Below, in pieces: positions 23,838 to 36,296 of a DNA stretch of 64,000 nt. This DNA is from Ailurus styani (Eukaryota > Chordata > Mammalia > Carnivora > Ailuridae). The number at the start of each line of letters is the position of its first letter. Positions within the stretch are counted from its first letter, which is position 1. Made by a program: the position numbers and the translations under genes. The stretch spans positions 9,355,969 to 9,419,968 of the forward strand of contig LNAC01000001.1 in NCBI GenBank assembly GCA_002007465.1, in the 5' to 3' direction. A model generated the notes under the pieces. It did no database searches, was not told the DNA's origin, and saw nothing but the letters and a program-made list of their open reading frames with translations.

Positions 23838-24053
23838 GGGCGCCTGGGTGGCTCAGTGGGTTAAAGCCTCTGCTTTCGGCTCAGGTCATGATCTCAGGGT
23901 CCTGGGATCGAAGCCCGCATCGGGCTCCCTGCTCAGCGGGGAGCCTGCTTCCCCCCTCTCTCTGCCTGTCTCTCTGCCTCCTTGTGATCTCTCTCCCTCT
24001 GTGAAATAAATAAATAAAAAAAAACAAAAACAAAAAAAAACAAAAAAAAAAAA
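23838..24053 (+). mobile_element. CAN-SINE, young mustelid type
   Basis: Perfect 10-bp duplication acaaatggtc at 23,827-23,836 and 24,054-24,063. The tail is a long A tract with interspersed C. Confidence 0.95.
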
Positions 24054-24278
24054 ACAAATGGTCCTGGATCAACTGGGTATCCACACACAAAAGAATGAAA
24101 CTAGTTCCCTGTTTCACAGTGTATACAAAAATGAACTCAAAATAGATTGTACCAAAATGGGAGACCTAAACCAAAAAACTCTTAGAAAAAAATAGGAGTA
24201 AATCTTCATAACCATGGATTAGGCATGATTTCTTAAATATGACACCCAAAGCACAAGCAACAAAAAAGAAAAAAATGG

Positions 24279-24469
24279 GGGCGCCTGGGTGGCTCAGTGG
24301 GTTAAAGCCTCTGCCTTCGGCTCAGGTCGTGATCTCAGGGTCCTGGGATCGAGGCTCGCATCGGGCTCCCTGCTTAGCGGGGAGCCTGCTTCCTCCTCTC
24401 TCTCTGCCTGCCTCTCTGCCTACTTGTGATCTCCCTCTCTGTGTCAAATAAATAAATAAAATCTTTAAA
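24279..24469 (+). mobile_element. CAN-SINE, mustelid type
   Basis: Complete copy from gggcgcctggg to poly(A), with aaaatgg on both sides. The L1 frame region continues after it. Confidence 0.94.
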
Positions 24470-24610
24470 AAAAATGGATAAATTAGGCTTCATTAAAATT
24501 TAAAAACTTTTATACTTCCAGAGACACCATCAACAAGTAAAGAGACAATTCATAGAACAGGAGAATGTATTTGCTATCGTATATCTGATAAGGATCTAGT
24601 ATCCAGATTA

Positions 24611-25560
24611 TATATATTCTCAAGAAAGCTGTTAGTAAGTGGTGTTTTACATAAGCTAAGTTTAGACTTGTTTTCATTTTGTCCAAAAGAATATTCCAAG
24701 TGAAATGACTGGCAATATTATTCCTTTTGGATGATGAAAATGTGTAATTCTTCCTGATTGCTTTTGGATTCCCAAAGCAATTTTTTGAGCCTCCCACCAA
24801 GTAGACTTGAAGAATTAGCTGACTGAGCTGAGTTCATTTCTGTCACATGTATGACGTGTTCCCTTGCAGAGCCCTTTGCTCCCCAGACTAAAATACTCTG
24901 TTCACAGATTCTCCCCACCCTCCTCCACAGTGATGGGATTATTTGTTAATACCTCCTGTCGCTCGAGAATATTCTAAATCATACTTGATTTTGAACTTTC
25001 CAGGGTTGCATTTGGTTTCAGAGTTGAGTTCTATCGTGGCTTTCTTCACAGTTTCACATTCATAATGTCACAATTTTACCCAACTGTATTTTGCTTCATT
25101 CACATTGCCAGGCTGCCACCTGTACCACCTTCTTCATGAGAAACTGTCAAGTATGTAACTTGTTTTCATCTTTATGTAATAATGCTATAGCAATAAATAA
25201 TGAACTTAGGAAAATACACGGTTTCATCATTTTCAGGAAAGCCTAGATGTTATAAGAATAATGAATGAGTCAAATCCCCATAAGAAGAAGTAAAGCCTCA
25301 TCTGTAGATTTTTTCCCTTGGAAGATACCTGTGACGCGCAGTTCATCTCCTGTGAATAAAAATCAAGCAGTCATTGCCCATCATGACGAGTTTTCCTGAA
25401 GATTAAAACATCATTGATTTAACAGTATGTTTGTATTGCCAGTAGTCAGATGCTCAACTCAGAGTTCTCAGGATTGCCTTTGGTTTTTAGTTTACGAAAT
25501 TAAATTGTGATACATTAGAGAAAGAAAAGGTAGAAGAGGTCCTTGTTGGCACACATTTCC
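24611..25560. other. Unique DNA, no gene seen
   Basis: Nearly 1 kb without recognised repeats. Short frames only. Confidence 0.45.
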
Positions 25561-25727
25561 CTTTTTTTTTTTTTTTAAGATTTCATTTATTTATTTGAGG
25601 GAAAGAGAGCTTGAGCAGGGTGAGTGGGAGAGGGCGAAGAGCCCAATGCGGGACTCGATCCTGAGATTCCAGGATCCTGACCTGAGCTGAAGGCGGACGC
25701 TCAACCGACTGAGCCACCCGTGCCCCT
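25561..25727 (-). mobile_element. CAN-SINE, diverged
   Basis: Reversed head gagccacccgtgcccc at the right end. Approximate duplication cacacatttc / cacgcatttc. Confidence 0.9.
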
Positions 25728-25794
25728 GCACGCATTTCTAAGACCTCCCAGTAAGCTGGCAGTTTCCCTTGGATGAGATGGCAAATGGTCTTTA

Positions 25795-25911
25795 ATCTCA
25801 GAATGACTTATTTTTTCCGGTCTCTTTGGGATTCCCTCAAGAAGAGGCCTGTTGTGCTGGATGGGCTGAACTATGGAGATTTTTGTCTACAAGCACTGAA
25901 GGCATTCATCA
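25795..25911 (+). CDS. Very weak exon candidate
   Basis: An open frame containing KKRPVVLDGLNYGDFCLQAL lies between a cag acceptor (tttaatctcag) and a possible GC-type donor (atcag, then gcaagcg). The translated phrase reads protein-like, but the donor is non-canonical, no family is recognised, and chance is likely. Confidence 0.12.
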
Positions 25912-26171
25912 GGCAAGCGAGTCAGCGTGACCACACAAGGTTTTGTGAGGGTTGGGATTTTTTTTTTTTTTTTTACTTTAGCAAGTAAATCATAACTTTT
26001 TTTTTGGTGTTTTAAGTATCCGGCAGAATTTTTCTTGTTTAGGTTTTAAATTGTTTTTAATAAATGTGCTAAGAATCAGAATTAGCCTTCATTGCAAATG
26101 TAACTAGTGATAAGATTGTTAAGCCCAGAAGCAATTTTGTCTATAATGATGATCGGTGGTTTCTGAAGTTT

Positions 26172-26394
26172 TGTTTTGTTTTGTTTTTTTAACAATTAAG
26201 ACTTTATTTTTTATTTTAATTTTTTTAGAGAGAGGGAGAAGGCACACATGAGCAGGGGGGAGGGGCTGAGGGAGAGGTGGGAGCATCTTAAGTGTGGAGC
26301 CCTATGTGGGGCTCCATCTCACAGCCCTGAGATCACAACCCTGAGCTGAAATCAAGAGTCGGACACTTAACCCACTAAGCCACCTAGGCACCCC
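26172..26394 (-). mobile_element. CAN-SINE
   Basis: Perfect 14-bp duplication ggtttctgaagttt at 26,158-26,171 and 26,395-26,408. The T-rich tail includes a (TTTTG)n run. Confidence 0.95.
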
Positions 26395-26408
26395 GGTTTC
26401 TGAAGTTT

Positions 26409-27165
26409 AATACAGTGTGCCCATTGAAAGGGTGATTGATTTGACTTTCTGGCCTTAATTTAAGGTTTGGATAGAGTGTGATCCAAAACTCCTAATATTT
26501 AAATGCATCCTCCGCAATTGTTAAGCACTGGTAATGTGGATGGAAGTTTAGTGAGGCAGGGAGAAAGTGGGAGAGAAAGGGTTCTGTGTGGGGCTGACAT
26601 CGCTCTATGTGTTTATTTCTAGATTATTTGAGTTTTTTCAAGCATTACTTTTATGATTAAAAAGATACAAAAATGTAAGAACAAATGTGTCTATCGGAGT
26701 ATTTGGTAATTTTGTTGACTAATTCCCAGAAGTTTTGTTGTGTTAGTTCAAGTTACTGAAATGTCAGGTTTTAAAAAATTTATAAAAGTGTATCTTTCCT
26801 TTGTTTCTCTTACTATATGTCTTGTGGCTCTGCGTCCCCTTTTTCTGACAGTTTTAGAGGCATATCTTTGGCATCTTGGGGTAGGCAGAATTCTAGTTTA
26901 CATTCCAAGTTTGACTTGCAATTTAGGTCTTTTTAGGTGGGGGAAAGAAATGCGTTAGTGCTACTTCTTATCTGTATTGTGTTTCATTGCCTTTTTTATG
27001 ATCAGAGTGTTTTAACGGAGAAACTGAAGATTTGAGGCAATTAAGAACGCTAATGTGTATTTCAGTAAATTAATGAAAAGCTTCAGATAAGTGAATTGGT
27101 GATAGAGTCAGTGCCGTGTTAAACAACATGACAGTAACACTAACCCCATGAACTTCCAAAGTATT
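26409..27165. other. Unique DNA, no gene seen
   Basis: A 72-codon hydrophobic frame at 26,740-26,958 has no supporting splice or start context. Confidence 0.45.
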
Positions 27166-27181
27166 TAAATAGCAAGACCAA

Positions 27182-27376
27182 GGGCGCCTGGGTGGCTCAG
27201 TGGGTTAAAGCCTCTGCCTTCGGCTCAGGTCATGATCTCAAGGGTCTTGGGATCGAGGCCCGCATCGGGCTCTCTGCTCAGCGGGGAGCCTGCTTCCTCC
27301 TCTCTCTCTGCCTACTTGTAATCTCTCTCTGTCAAATAAATAAATAAAATCTTTTTAAAAAAATAAATAAAAAAAA
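27182..27376 (+). mobile_element. CAN-SINE, young mustelid type
   Basis: Perfect 16-bp duplication taaatagcaagaccaa at 27,166-27,181 and 27,377-27,392. Confidence 0.96.
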
Positions 27377-27531
27377 TAAATAGCAAGACCAAATATATTT
27401 GCATTTCCAAATAACGTGGATGTATTAACACTAAAGAGGATGAGGAGAGGATTTTAAAATTGATCATTACCTCTTTTTATGTAATTACATACGATGTTAA
27501 GAAGTGAATACCTGGTCAATACCTACTTTTT

Positions 27532-27717
27532 TTTTAAAAAAGATTTTATTTATTCATTTGAGAGACAGAGCATGAGCAGGGGAGAAAGGCAGAGGGAGTA
27601 GCAGACTCCCCGCCGAGCTGGGAGCCCGACATGGGGCTCCATCCCAGGACCCTCCCTGGGTCCACGACCCGAGCTGAAGGTAGATGTTCAACCATCTGAG
27701 CCACCCAGGCGCCCCCC
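27532..27717 (-). mobile_element. CAN-SINE, older type
   Basis: Reversed head gccacccaggcgcccc. The near-match atacctacttttt / atacgtacttttt flanks it. Confidence 0.92.
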
Positions 27718-27729
27718 ATACGTACTTTT

Positions 27730-28790
27730 TAAGTGTATTATGCATTTGATTACTTTGACTCAGAACAAGGCCTCAAAAGTATTTGGAGTAAAAAAACTAG
27801 GGAACTTGATTGATTTCTGTGCTCTAAGGCTCTCTAAAAATGCTACAAATTAATTTAGAAGCTCTATGAAAATTAATCAGCTATAGATGTTTAACAATAG
27901 ATGCAGCAGCATGGCATCACAAGCTCACTTGGAATTCAGTGGTTGAAGCTTGCGTATTCATAGTCCTTCTCCCAGATTTGACATGTATATCATTTGGAAA
28001 CTCTTCCTGTAATCTTAATTAGAGAAATGAAATCTGTATTTTGACAAGTGAGATGATTTCGGTGCAAAAAGGTGCTTTTACGACAGCACTGGCACAGGAC
28101 TCATGGGCAGGAAGAGGCGCATGTTTGGTGTAGGAAGCATATAACCATATGCTAATGCTCCAGGCGGAGGGGGTATGCAGGGAGTATTCGATCATAAATA
28201 TCTGTGAATTTCTACTCATAAAACTATTTCTGCAACGTTTTTCCGGTGCTTATCATTCAGCTTGATGTTAACTATCAGTGAGATGTACAGGCAGTCATGA
28301 GACCCTTTAAGAATGTAGCAACCGGCACGTATTTGATCCTTATCGGAACTATGCAGGCTGGAGGTCAGCCTTCTGGGCTAAAGGTGAGCATCTTTCTGCT
28401 GCTGTCTCTCATCACACATACTTTAAAATTCCAATTTAAAAAATTCAAAGGTTTTAGATTTAGAAGATTTTGTATAGTTTTGCTAGTGTTCTTGGTCCTT
28501 TGCTGCTCTCAGTGACCTTTACCAGTTTTCTATTTGTATTAGACTCTAAACGTACTTGAACCTACCTTTTTTCTGCTACATTTATACCCAAGTGATGGAG
28601 TTAGTTGTCTGTGTTGCAGTATGCGGACATTAAAATGCCTGAAGCTGACATCAGGAACCAGGTCGTTGCCCTTTGCCTTTGTCACTTACCCTAGTAAGGG
28701 GTGTGGAACCTAGTAAATGCAAAATATTTCATTGTGTTAAAGTGTGTGGATTTTCTGCTTCAGCTGGACAAAGTAATTTGTTAAGAACAC
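27730..28790. other. Unique DNA containing one exon candidate
   Basis: No recognised repeat. See the candidate at 28,293-28,384. Confidence 0.4.
28293..28384 (+). CDS. Candidate internal exon, product unknown
   Basis: An open frame AVMRPFKNVATGTYLILIGT, then MQAGGQPSGLK, ends at a strong donor (ctaaag, then gtgagc). A possible acceptor is gatgtacag, with a pyrimidine-rich stretch further 5' (gtttttccggtgcttatcat). The other two frames hit stops quickly. The exon would end in phase 0, while the terminal exon at 33,003 starts in phase 1, so they cannot be spliced directly to each other in the frames I favour. No domain recognised. Confidence 0.25.
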
Positions 28791-28799
28791 ATATTTTGA

Positions 28800-29230
28800 A
28801 GTTGGTATGTTCAACCAGAGCACCAAAACCACTTCAGGTACTTACAACAGTGAAGATTTAATGCAGAGAATTGATAACAGAGAGTGGTGCTGCTGAGAGC
28901 CGGGCAAGACACAGAGTGACCCAGAGATGAGTGACAGCTGGAAGCCACTGCCACTGCTGGGCCACCCCTGGGCCACCCCTGAGCCACGCCAGGGCTACCA
29001 ATAGAAGCTGGAACCTTGACCACTTCAAGCATAGCTGGTGCTGCTGCCAAAAAGCAGAGCCAAGGAAGGAAGAGGCCGGGTTAGGGGGAGAAACAGAAAC
29101 CCTGGCTCCTTCTCCTCCCCTCCCCCCGAGCCTCCTGCAGCGCGGAGCCAAGCAGTAGAAGCAGGGAGGGCAAACAGGCAGGCCCAGGCCTGGTGCTGGA
29201 GATAAATCAGTAGTGAGGGGTTGGATCCCT
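28800..29230. repeat. Possible ancient interspersed repeat, unclassified
   Basis: The section from agatttaatgcagagaattg through the GC-rich part resembles a medium-reiterated mammalian repeat I cannot name. It holds overlapping GC-rich frames on both strands, but no gene evidence. Confidence 0.25.
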
Positions 29231-29620
29231 GCCTCTCCGGATTCTGTCCCCCTTCACCTTGATCTCCCCCGAATGTGTCCTGGGTAAAGTGAAAATCTAA
29301 AGCTACACTGGCACTCGGTTCTGAGGACATGAGGGCCCTCTGGCTGGCATCCTCGATATCCCCTTTCCCTTCACATCTGCATGCCTTCCCAAGTAGGGTT
29401 CTAAGTGGACCAACGGGGCCTTCTCTAACAATGGAGAGCTTCTTTGGGGGTAATAGTACATGATTACCTTGCATCTCCCTCTGACAAATTTCTAAACAGA
29501 TATATACTCTAAACAGTATAATTTTGGAATGCCCTATCTCACTTTATCCCTTTCTGATGATTCAGATGAACTAGCCCATGATATGAGTCCATAAAATGTG
29601 TTATCTCTTTCTCTCTCTCT

Positions 29621-29820
29621 TTTTTTTAAATATTTTATTTATTTATTTGACACAGAGAGAGATCAGATCACAAGTAGGCAGAGAGGCAGGCAGAGAGAGA
29701 GGGAGGAAGCAGGCTCCCCTCTGAGCAGGGAGCCCAATGTTGGGGCTCGATCCTAGGACCCTGAGATCATGACTTGAGCCGAAGGCAGAGGCTTTAACCC
29801 ACTGAGCCACCCAGGCACCC
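29621..29820 (-). mobile_element. CAN-SINE, mustelid type
   Basis: Reversed head gccacccaggcaccc at the right end. tctctttctct occurs on both sides. Confidence 0.93.
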
Positions 29821-30211
29821 TCTCTTTCTCTTTTAGATATTGGAAGAGTAGTTTGACTTTTGTCTCTTCTGAAACTGATCTTGGATGATTAATCCAGACT
29901 AATTAATGAATACCCAGTAGGGGAAACAGCATCCATTGAGGAAGAATAAGCATTTAATTATTGCTTTCATTATACAATAAAAAGGGATGTAATCCAATTC
30001 AAATGTTCAAAAACATAGAGCCTTCTGTGAGATGCCCAATTGTTGAATTTATAGCAACTCTATTGTGAAAGCTATTATGACTTTTATGATTTGACTTGAA
30101 GAAATTTATAGCTGAAGGATCCTGAGAAATCTTCTAAAAGAATCCTTTTGTTGAAAAGGAAACTAGCATTTCCACTTTTTAATTTCAGAAGACCCAAATT
30201 AATTTTTTAAA

Positions 30212-30413
30212 GGTTATTAACATTTTTTTTAAGATTTTATTTTCTTTATTTGACAGAGAGAGATCACAAGTAGGCAGAGAGGCAGGCAGAGGGAGAGGGG
30301 GAAGCAGGCTCCTGCCGAGATAAGAGCCCAATGCGGGACTCGATCCCAGGACCCTGAGATCATGACCTGAGCTGAAGGCAGAGACTTTAACCCACTGAGC
30401 CACCCAGGCGCCC
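30212..30413 (-). mobile_element. CAN-SINE with extra 3' bases
   Basis: A perfect 21-bp duplication (starting gacccaaatt) lies at 30,191-30,211 and 30,414-30,434. Between the left copy and the T tract are about 13 extra bases (ggttattaacatt) that are not SINE sequence. Confidence 0.95.
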
Positions 30414-30587
30414 GACCCAAATTAATTTTTTAAAAATGCCTAAATCAGCCTTAAAAACAATGTTTTAAAATTATAAGAGCCCTATGCGAATTATAGAAAA
30501 TCCAAAAAATGACGAGAGTATGTGTATGTGTGTGTGTATGTTTCCCATAATGTGAAAGTCTCCTGTAATGCTCCTGTCTCCAGAGAC

Positions 30588-30925
30588 AGAGTGGTTCATT
30601 CATTCAGCAAATGTGTACGGAGCACCTGCTGTCAGGCATTGTACTAGACACCAGGGAAATATTAGTGTGCAAAACAGTCACAATTTTTCATTTAATTTGT
30701 ATTCTCGTAGGACTTTCTAGTGGAAAAGGAAACAGATAATAAATATGTATGTCAGGTGGTAGTGTGGTAGTCAGTGCAAGGAAGGGAGTTAAGGAGAGCC
30801 AGGATGCTGTTTCGTAGAGAGGGGAGGCCCTCTGAGGAGCCAGCATTTGAAGTCATGTGATGAAGCAAGAGAGCGAGCCATGTTTTTTCTGGGGGAAAGA
30901 AAGGGTCTTTCTAGGCAAAGGCAAT
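30588..30925 (-). mobile_element. L2 element fragment
   Basis: The + strand begins ttcattcattcagcaaatgt, with gagcacctgctgtcaggcat, the reverse complement of the L2 3' end. Further reverse-L2-like sequence follows (gaggccctctgaggagccag). Confidence 0.75.
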
Positions 30926-31009
30926 GGAGAGGAAGTACTGTAAAAAGGTTGATGCGTATTTGCTCAGATTCTTTGTGTGCATATACTAGGCTTATAAAGA
31001 ACAGTAGTT

Positions 31010-31235
31010 TACACTGTACCTCCGTTTTTTTCACTTTAACAGTCTGCCTTCCTTTGACTTTTTAATAGCTGTGTAGCATTTTATTATATGCCTATACCTT
31101 AACATATTTGACTCCATTGGTGAATATCTGCATTGTTTCCAGGTTCTCAGTACTGCTGAGAGTGTGGCTCCAAACATCCTTCTGCACGTATATAAATACT
31201 GACGTGTGTTTCTCTGCAACAGTGGTTCTCAGCCC
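31010..31235 (-). mobile_element. L1M fragment
   Basis: It contains tagctgtgtagcattttatt and ccattggtgaatatctgcat, reversed ancient L1 3' sequence. Confidence 0.6.
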
Positions 31236-31241
31236 ACCTTA

Positions 31242-31458
31242 TTTTTTAAATTATTTTTTTAAGATTTTATCTATTCATTTATTTCAGAGAGAGAAAGAGC
31301 GAGTGGGGGAGGAGCAGAGGGAGAGGGAGGTGGAAAGAATCTCAAGAAGACTCCATGCTGAGCTCAGGGGGGGCTTGATTTCATGACCCTGAGTCCATGA
31401 CCTGAGCCAAAACCAAGAGCTGGGTGCCCAACCAGCTGAGCTACCCAGGCGTCCCAAC
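31242..31458 (-). mobile_element. CAN-SINE, older type
   Basis: Reversed head gctacccaggcgtccc. Imperfect duplication cagcccacctta / caacccacttta. Confidence 0.9.
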
Positions 31459-31666
31459 TCAACCCACTTTAAAAGGCTTAGGAAAATACCAAAGTTCAGG
31501 TTTTATTCAGACCAGTTTCTCCATCAGGATAGTCTGGAGGTGGGATCCAGGACTTTTTTGGTATTTTTTACAAGTTCCTTGGATGATTCTAGTATGTGGT
31601 CAGGGTCTAGAACCACAGCTGCAGGATGATTCTTAGAGTCAGTGGTAAAAGACATGGTACATTTTA

Positions 31667-31879
31667 TTTTATTTTATTTTATTTTATTTTTTAAAGATTT
31701 TATTTATTTATTTGACACAGAGAGAGATCACAAGTAGGCAGAGAGACAGGCAGAGAGAGAGGGGGAAACAGGCTCCCCGCCGAGCAGGGAGCCCGATGCA
31801 GGGCTCGATTTTAGGACCCTGAGATCATGACCTGAGCCAAAGGCAGAGGCTTTAACCCACTGAGCCACTCAGGCGCCCT
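31667..31879 (-). mobile_element. CAN-SINE with (TTTTA)n tail
   Basis: Perfect 16-bp duplication gacatggtacatttta at 31,651-31,666 and 31,880-31,895. The tail has expanded into TTTTA units. Confidence 0.96.
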
Positions 31880-31895
31880 GACATGGTACATTTTA

Positions 31896-32463
31896 GTTGA
31901 TAATGTAAAGTTGTTCCCTGTATTAAAATTAGGAGCAACTGCCAATAGTAGAAACCTAAAGTAAGTTGGCTTAAACAAGATCGTTTCTTTTTTCTATGTA
32001 ATTCTTAACATAGGCAGTCCAGGGCTAGTACAGTAGTTTTATTACACGGGGTCCTCGGGTACCTGAGTTCCTTCTGGCATTTGTTTTTTGCCGACCTAAG
32101 GGAAATCTTTTAAACTCAAGCTCAAGAGAGACAGAGAGAGAGAGAAGAGGGGCTAGGGCTCCTGCCATGATGTTCAGATTGCAGGCAACACAATGAGGGA
32201 AGAAGGGTTGAGGGGCACAGACAAGCTGTTCTCTCAAAAGATGCCTAGAAACTTCCACAGAACCCTTAGGCTTGTGTCGCAAGGCCAGAGCTTGGTCACA
32301 AGGCCGTACCCAACTGCAGGGGAAGCTGGGACACAGGCTTTCCTCCAGGTGACCGGTGTGTCCTGTAGAAGCCAGGGCTTTGCTTGTCTGGAAAAGAAGA
32401 ACCAGGACCCGCAGCCACTAGCCACCCCTGCCCCGTCGTCTCCCCCTGCACCCCCCCCCCCCC
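31896..32463. other. Unique DNA up to an assembly gap
   Basis: Becomes GC-rich towards the poly(C) at the gap edge. No exon could be placed. Confidence 0.45.
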
Positions 32464-32609
32464 NNNNNNNNNNNNNNNNNNNNNNNNNNNNNNNNNNNNN
32501 NNNNNNNNNNNNNNNNNNNNNNNNNNNNNNNNNNNNNNNNNNNNNNNNNNNNNNNNNNNNNNNNNNNNNNNNNNNNNNNNNNNNNNNNNNNNNNNNNNNN
32601 NNNNNNNNN
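32464..32609. other. Assembly gap, 146 N, inside poly(C)
   Basis: C runs flank both edges (13 or more C before; nine C, then g and more C after). A homopolymer or GC-rich tract probably defeated sequencing. Confidence 0.97.
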
Positions 32610-33181
<572 letters not shown>

Positions 33182-34635
33182 CGCCCCCCGCACCGCACCC
33201 CCTCTCCCCGCACGCCCGCACCCCTGCGGCCCCGGGGAGGCTCCCGGCCTGCCCGCAGATGAGGCGGTTTTTATTTTGACTCTTCTGTGGCTTTTCTAAC
33301 TTATTTTGTGGCAGTGTATTCGTGAGAATCTCCCGGTTCATGTAAAGATTTTAAAAATAGGCTGTGGCCTAGCCTCCTCGTGGGGGCTTCTCATTTTAGA
33401 AGTTTGTTTTATGAACAAGATACGTTATCAACGTCTCGTGTTAATATTTCAGAAAGTAAAATGAGTAAGTGGATCTTAAGTCCTTGAAATCACCGTCATG
33501 CTTTCTTTGTCAAAGAAATTACAGCCGACTTTGCTCAGAGCCGTTGAAGACATCAGTTGATGCTGTGAGACCGTAAGGCCAGGGAGGAAGGTGGGGAGTC
33601 GGTTTTATGGCTTCGAAAACGTCTTCTCAAGAGAACTCAGTGTCCAGTATCACTGCCGGATGTTATGTAGTTAACAGAAAGCTCAGAACAAGAAAATACA
33701 AACCTTAAAGAAAGGACGTCGTGTGAACATCAGATGTTCATTTACCCAGGGCGGCCCCCCGTCATGTCTGTTGTCTTGACACAGTTGTTTTTTCCTAGAA
33801 TGATCACTACTCTCAAATAATTTTACTCTCGAAAGTCTCCCAGTTTGACGACAAAATATATAATTACCCTAATTGTATATATTATTCGTTCTATTTCTAA
33901 AAATCGAAGAAATGGAGGTTTTTGTGGGGCTTTTTTTTTTTTTTTTTTTGTTTTGGTTTTTTGTTTTGTATTGTTTTAGAAAAACGTTGTCTCCTGCCTT
34001 GACCTAAGACCCGTCAGAAGTAACTATATACGAAATTTTTCACTCCTTGGAACTCAGGACACTTGTCTTTGGTTATTGATTAAAAATTAGTTAATATCTG
34101 ACTACTTTTATAGCTGTGCTACAAATCACATTAAATGAAGCGTAGGAATCATTTTGACCTCTGTTCCAGGGCAAGACGCGGAGCAATCCATTTCTTGCCC
34201 TCTGATTTGGGAGTCTGTGCATGCTAGCTCCGTGTCCTCTCCTTTCTTTTGGCCCCTCACCCAGTCAGCAAATGTCCCCTGTCCCTCAAGGTGGCAGGCC
34301 CTGTGCTGGCAGGAAGGAGACTCAGCCGCATAGAATGGAGTCGTTGGAGACCATGAATGACAGAGGAGGGTTAGTTTCCTGCGCTCTTTCTCAGCCGACC
34401 CCCGTCTTCTAGCAGCTGCTTGGCCACTGAGTTCATTGCATTCCCAATTTTGCTTGTTTTCTATTGATCTTTTTTAAAAACCATATTATAAAATGCAGTA
34501 CTTTGAAACCCGCTACTGGTTTTAAACTTTTCTTCTAAATGCACTGAATTTAGATATTAGAAAATAATTTCAGTTAGCTAAAAGGATCATTAAACAATGA
34601 TTTTAAAAGTCACAAGTCTAGAAATTCAACATCCA

Positions 34636-34641
34636 AATAAA
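34636..34641 (+). promoter_or_regulatory. Possible alternative polyadenylation signal
   Basis: AATAAA, with a TG-rich stretch about 30 bp downstream. It would give a 1.5-kb UTR form. Confidence 0.35.
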
Positions 34642-34666
34642 CTGTGTATTTATTCATTCAGACAGG

Positions 34667-34712
34667 GTGTATGTGTGTGTCTGTGTGTGTGTGTGTGTCC
34701 GTGTGTGTGTGT
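34667..34712. repeat. (TG)n imperfect microsatellite in the 3'UTR
   Basis: TG units interrupted by ta, ct and cc dinucleotides. Confidence 0.9.
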
Positions 34713-36296
34713 AACACCTGCCACATGCAGGTACTTTGCCAACTGAGACTAGAGTAGTGAGGAAAGTCATTTTCTCTGATCGCATGGATTTTGCATTCTT
34801 CTGAAATTTTGTTCTTCGAAGTAGTCTCCCAAGAGTATTTGACAGACTCTTGTTTGGAACTGCCTTCAGAATCTATAGAACTTCTTTTTCCTTTTTCCCT
34901 CTAAAATGAAGATTGCTTAATGTTTTTAGGATCACAAAATAGTATTCACTGTAAGCAAGTCAAACATTAATAGAACTATAAATAAGAAGTAAAATATAAT
35001 CTGAAGTCCTACCATACTAGAGAAAGAGGGAATTTTTACATATCTACACATGTACCTATATAATTTGAATATAAATAGAATTATGCTCTATACACTGTTT
35101 TGTGGACATAGCTGAAATTTCGAAGTACAACTTCAGAAATGCTGAGCAATCTGAGTACTAGGAAAGTCGGTGGGGTGGGATCGGATCTTGGGACCCTTGG
35201 TGTTGGAATGTTCTATTGCTGCTGGCTGCATCACACTCACTTTTATCTCCGTGACTGGCGCCTGGAACAGCAGCCCTAAAGATCACGGCTCTTGAGTAGC
35301 CCATGAAGAGAAAACCTGACTCTTATATCTTACTGCGACTCTGGTTTCCTCCTGCAGAATTCAGTGTGGGTTCTTTCAGAGCAAAGTGGTCAATCACATC
35401 CCTCTCTGGGAGCTAGGGTGCTGCCCCTGAGGGCGGCATTCAAGGTTGGCTGCAGTGAGCCTCCAGAGAGAGCTGGGCACCAGGATTCTTTTGCTCGGTT
35501 GCTGTATTCATGTGCTCTTCTTTTGGCAAGAGACAGTGTATTGATCCTAATGAGTTAATTATTTGTTCTTTGGCGCCCTGGCAGAGTATTGATAGCGTGC
35601 TAGAAATGGGCAGCAAGGCAAGTGACCCAGCTTGGCCAGTCGACCTGCAGCCTCGCTGAGAAATCTGGTTTTATGTTCATGGCTTTCATCCAAAGAAAGA
35701 CACTTGAGAACCTTTCAAAGACAGTTTCTATCTTTTCAAGGCTGGAAGCTGCACATTCACCCTCTTAGAGTTGTAGCTCCTTTCTGGATGCAGGTAGATG
35801 CATACCTGCGTCCTCGTTTCTGGAGCAGAAATGTCATCGAGGTTTTCCATACTGCCATCTTTATTTAAATCCTTCCAGTTCTGTGAGATTTTTGTTATTT
35901 TTTTAAAAATGTAACCTGAGCACTTTTTTTTAATATTCTATAAAAGAGGCTATTACCAAATGAATATATTATTCATTTGATTAATATTATTTAGATAAGA
36001 AATTATTACTGTTTAGCTTTCCTTTCAGACAACGTATCCTCTATTTTTTATCCATTTTGCAAAATATCACTTGTGTGTGGTTTCTTAACATAGCAGAATC
36101 TATTATGTAAATGAACCTTTTCAGATATTTGAGCAGTATATGGTTTGATTTTATAGGCTTTATACTATTTCAGTGTGAATAAAAATGAGAAAGAATATGA
36201 TGACCAGTTATCTAGAATGTGTTGGTGGTTGCTAACGTTAAAGAACGAAATGAAATGAAAACATAATGTTTGAATTAGAAGTTATTCAAATGTGTG

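Larger units (their letters stand above)
22895..24610 (+). mobile_element. Old L1 ORF2 segment with four interruptions
   Basis: The reverse-transcriptase region is recognisable ([20 protein letters not shown] at about 22,920), followed by downstream ORF2 (WPNNLEE-like, about 23,595) and the region before the ORF2 end at 24,480-24,600. A nested L1 end, a TA microsatellite and two SINEs interrupt it. Multiple stops show it is dead. Confidence 0.83.

Noticed and set aside
22895..24610. Functional reverse transcriptase
   Set aside because: Multiple stops, frameshifts and insertions break the L1 ORF2.
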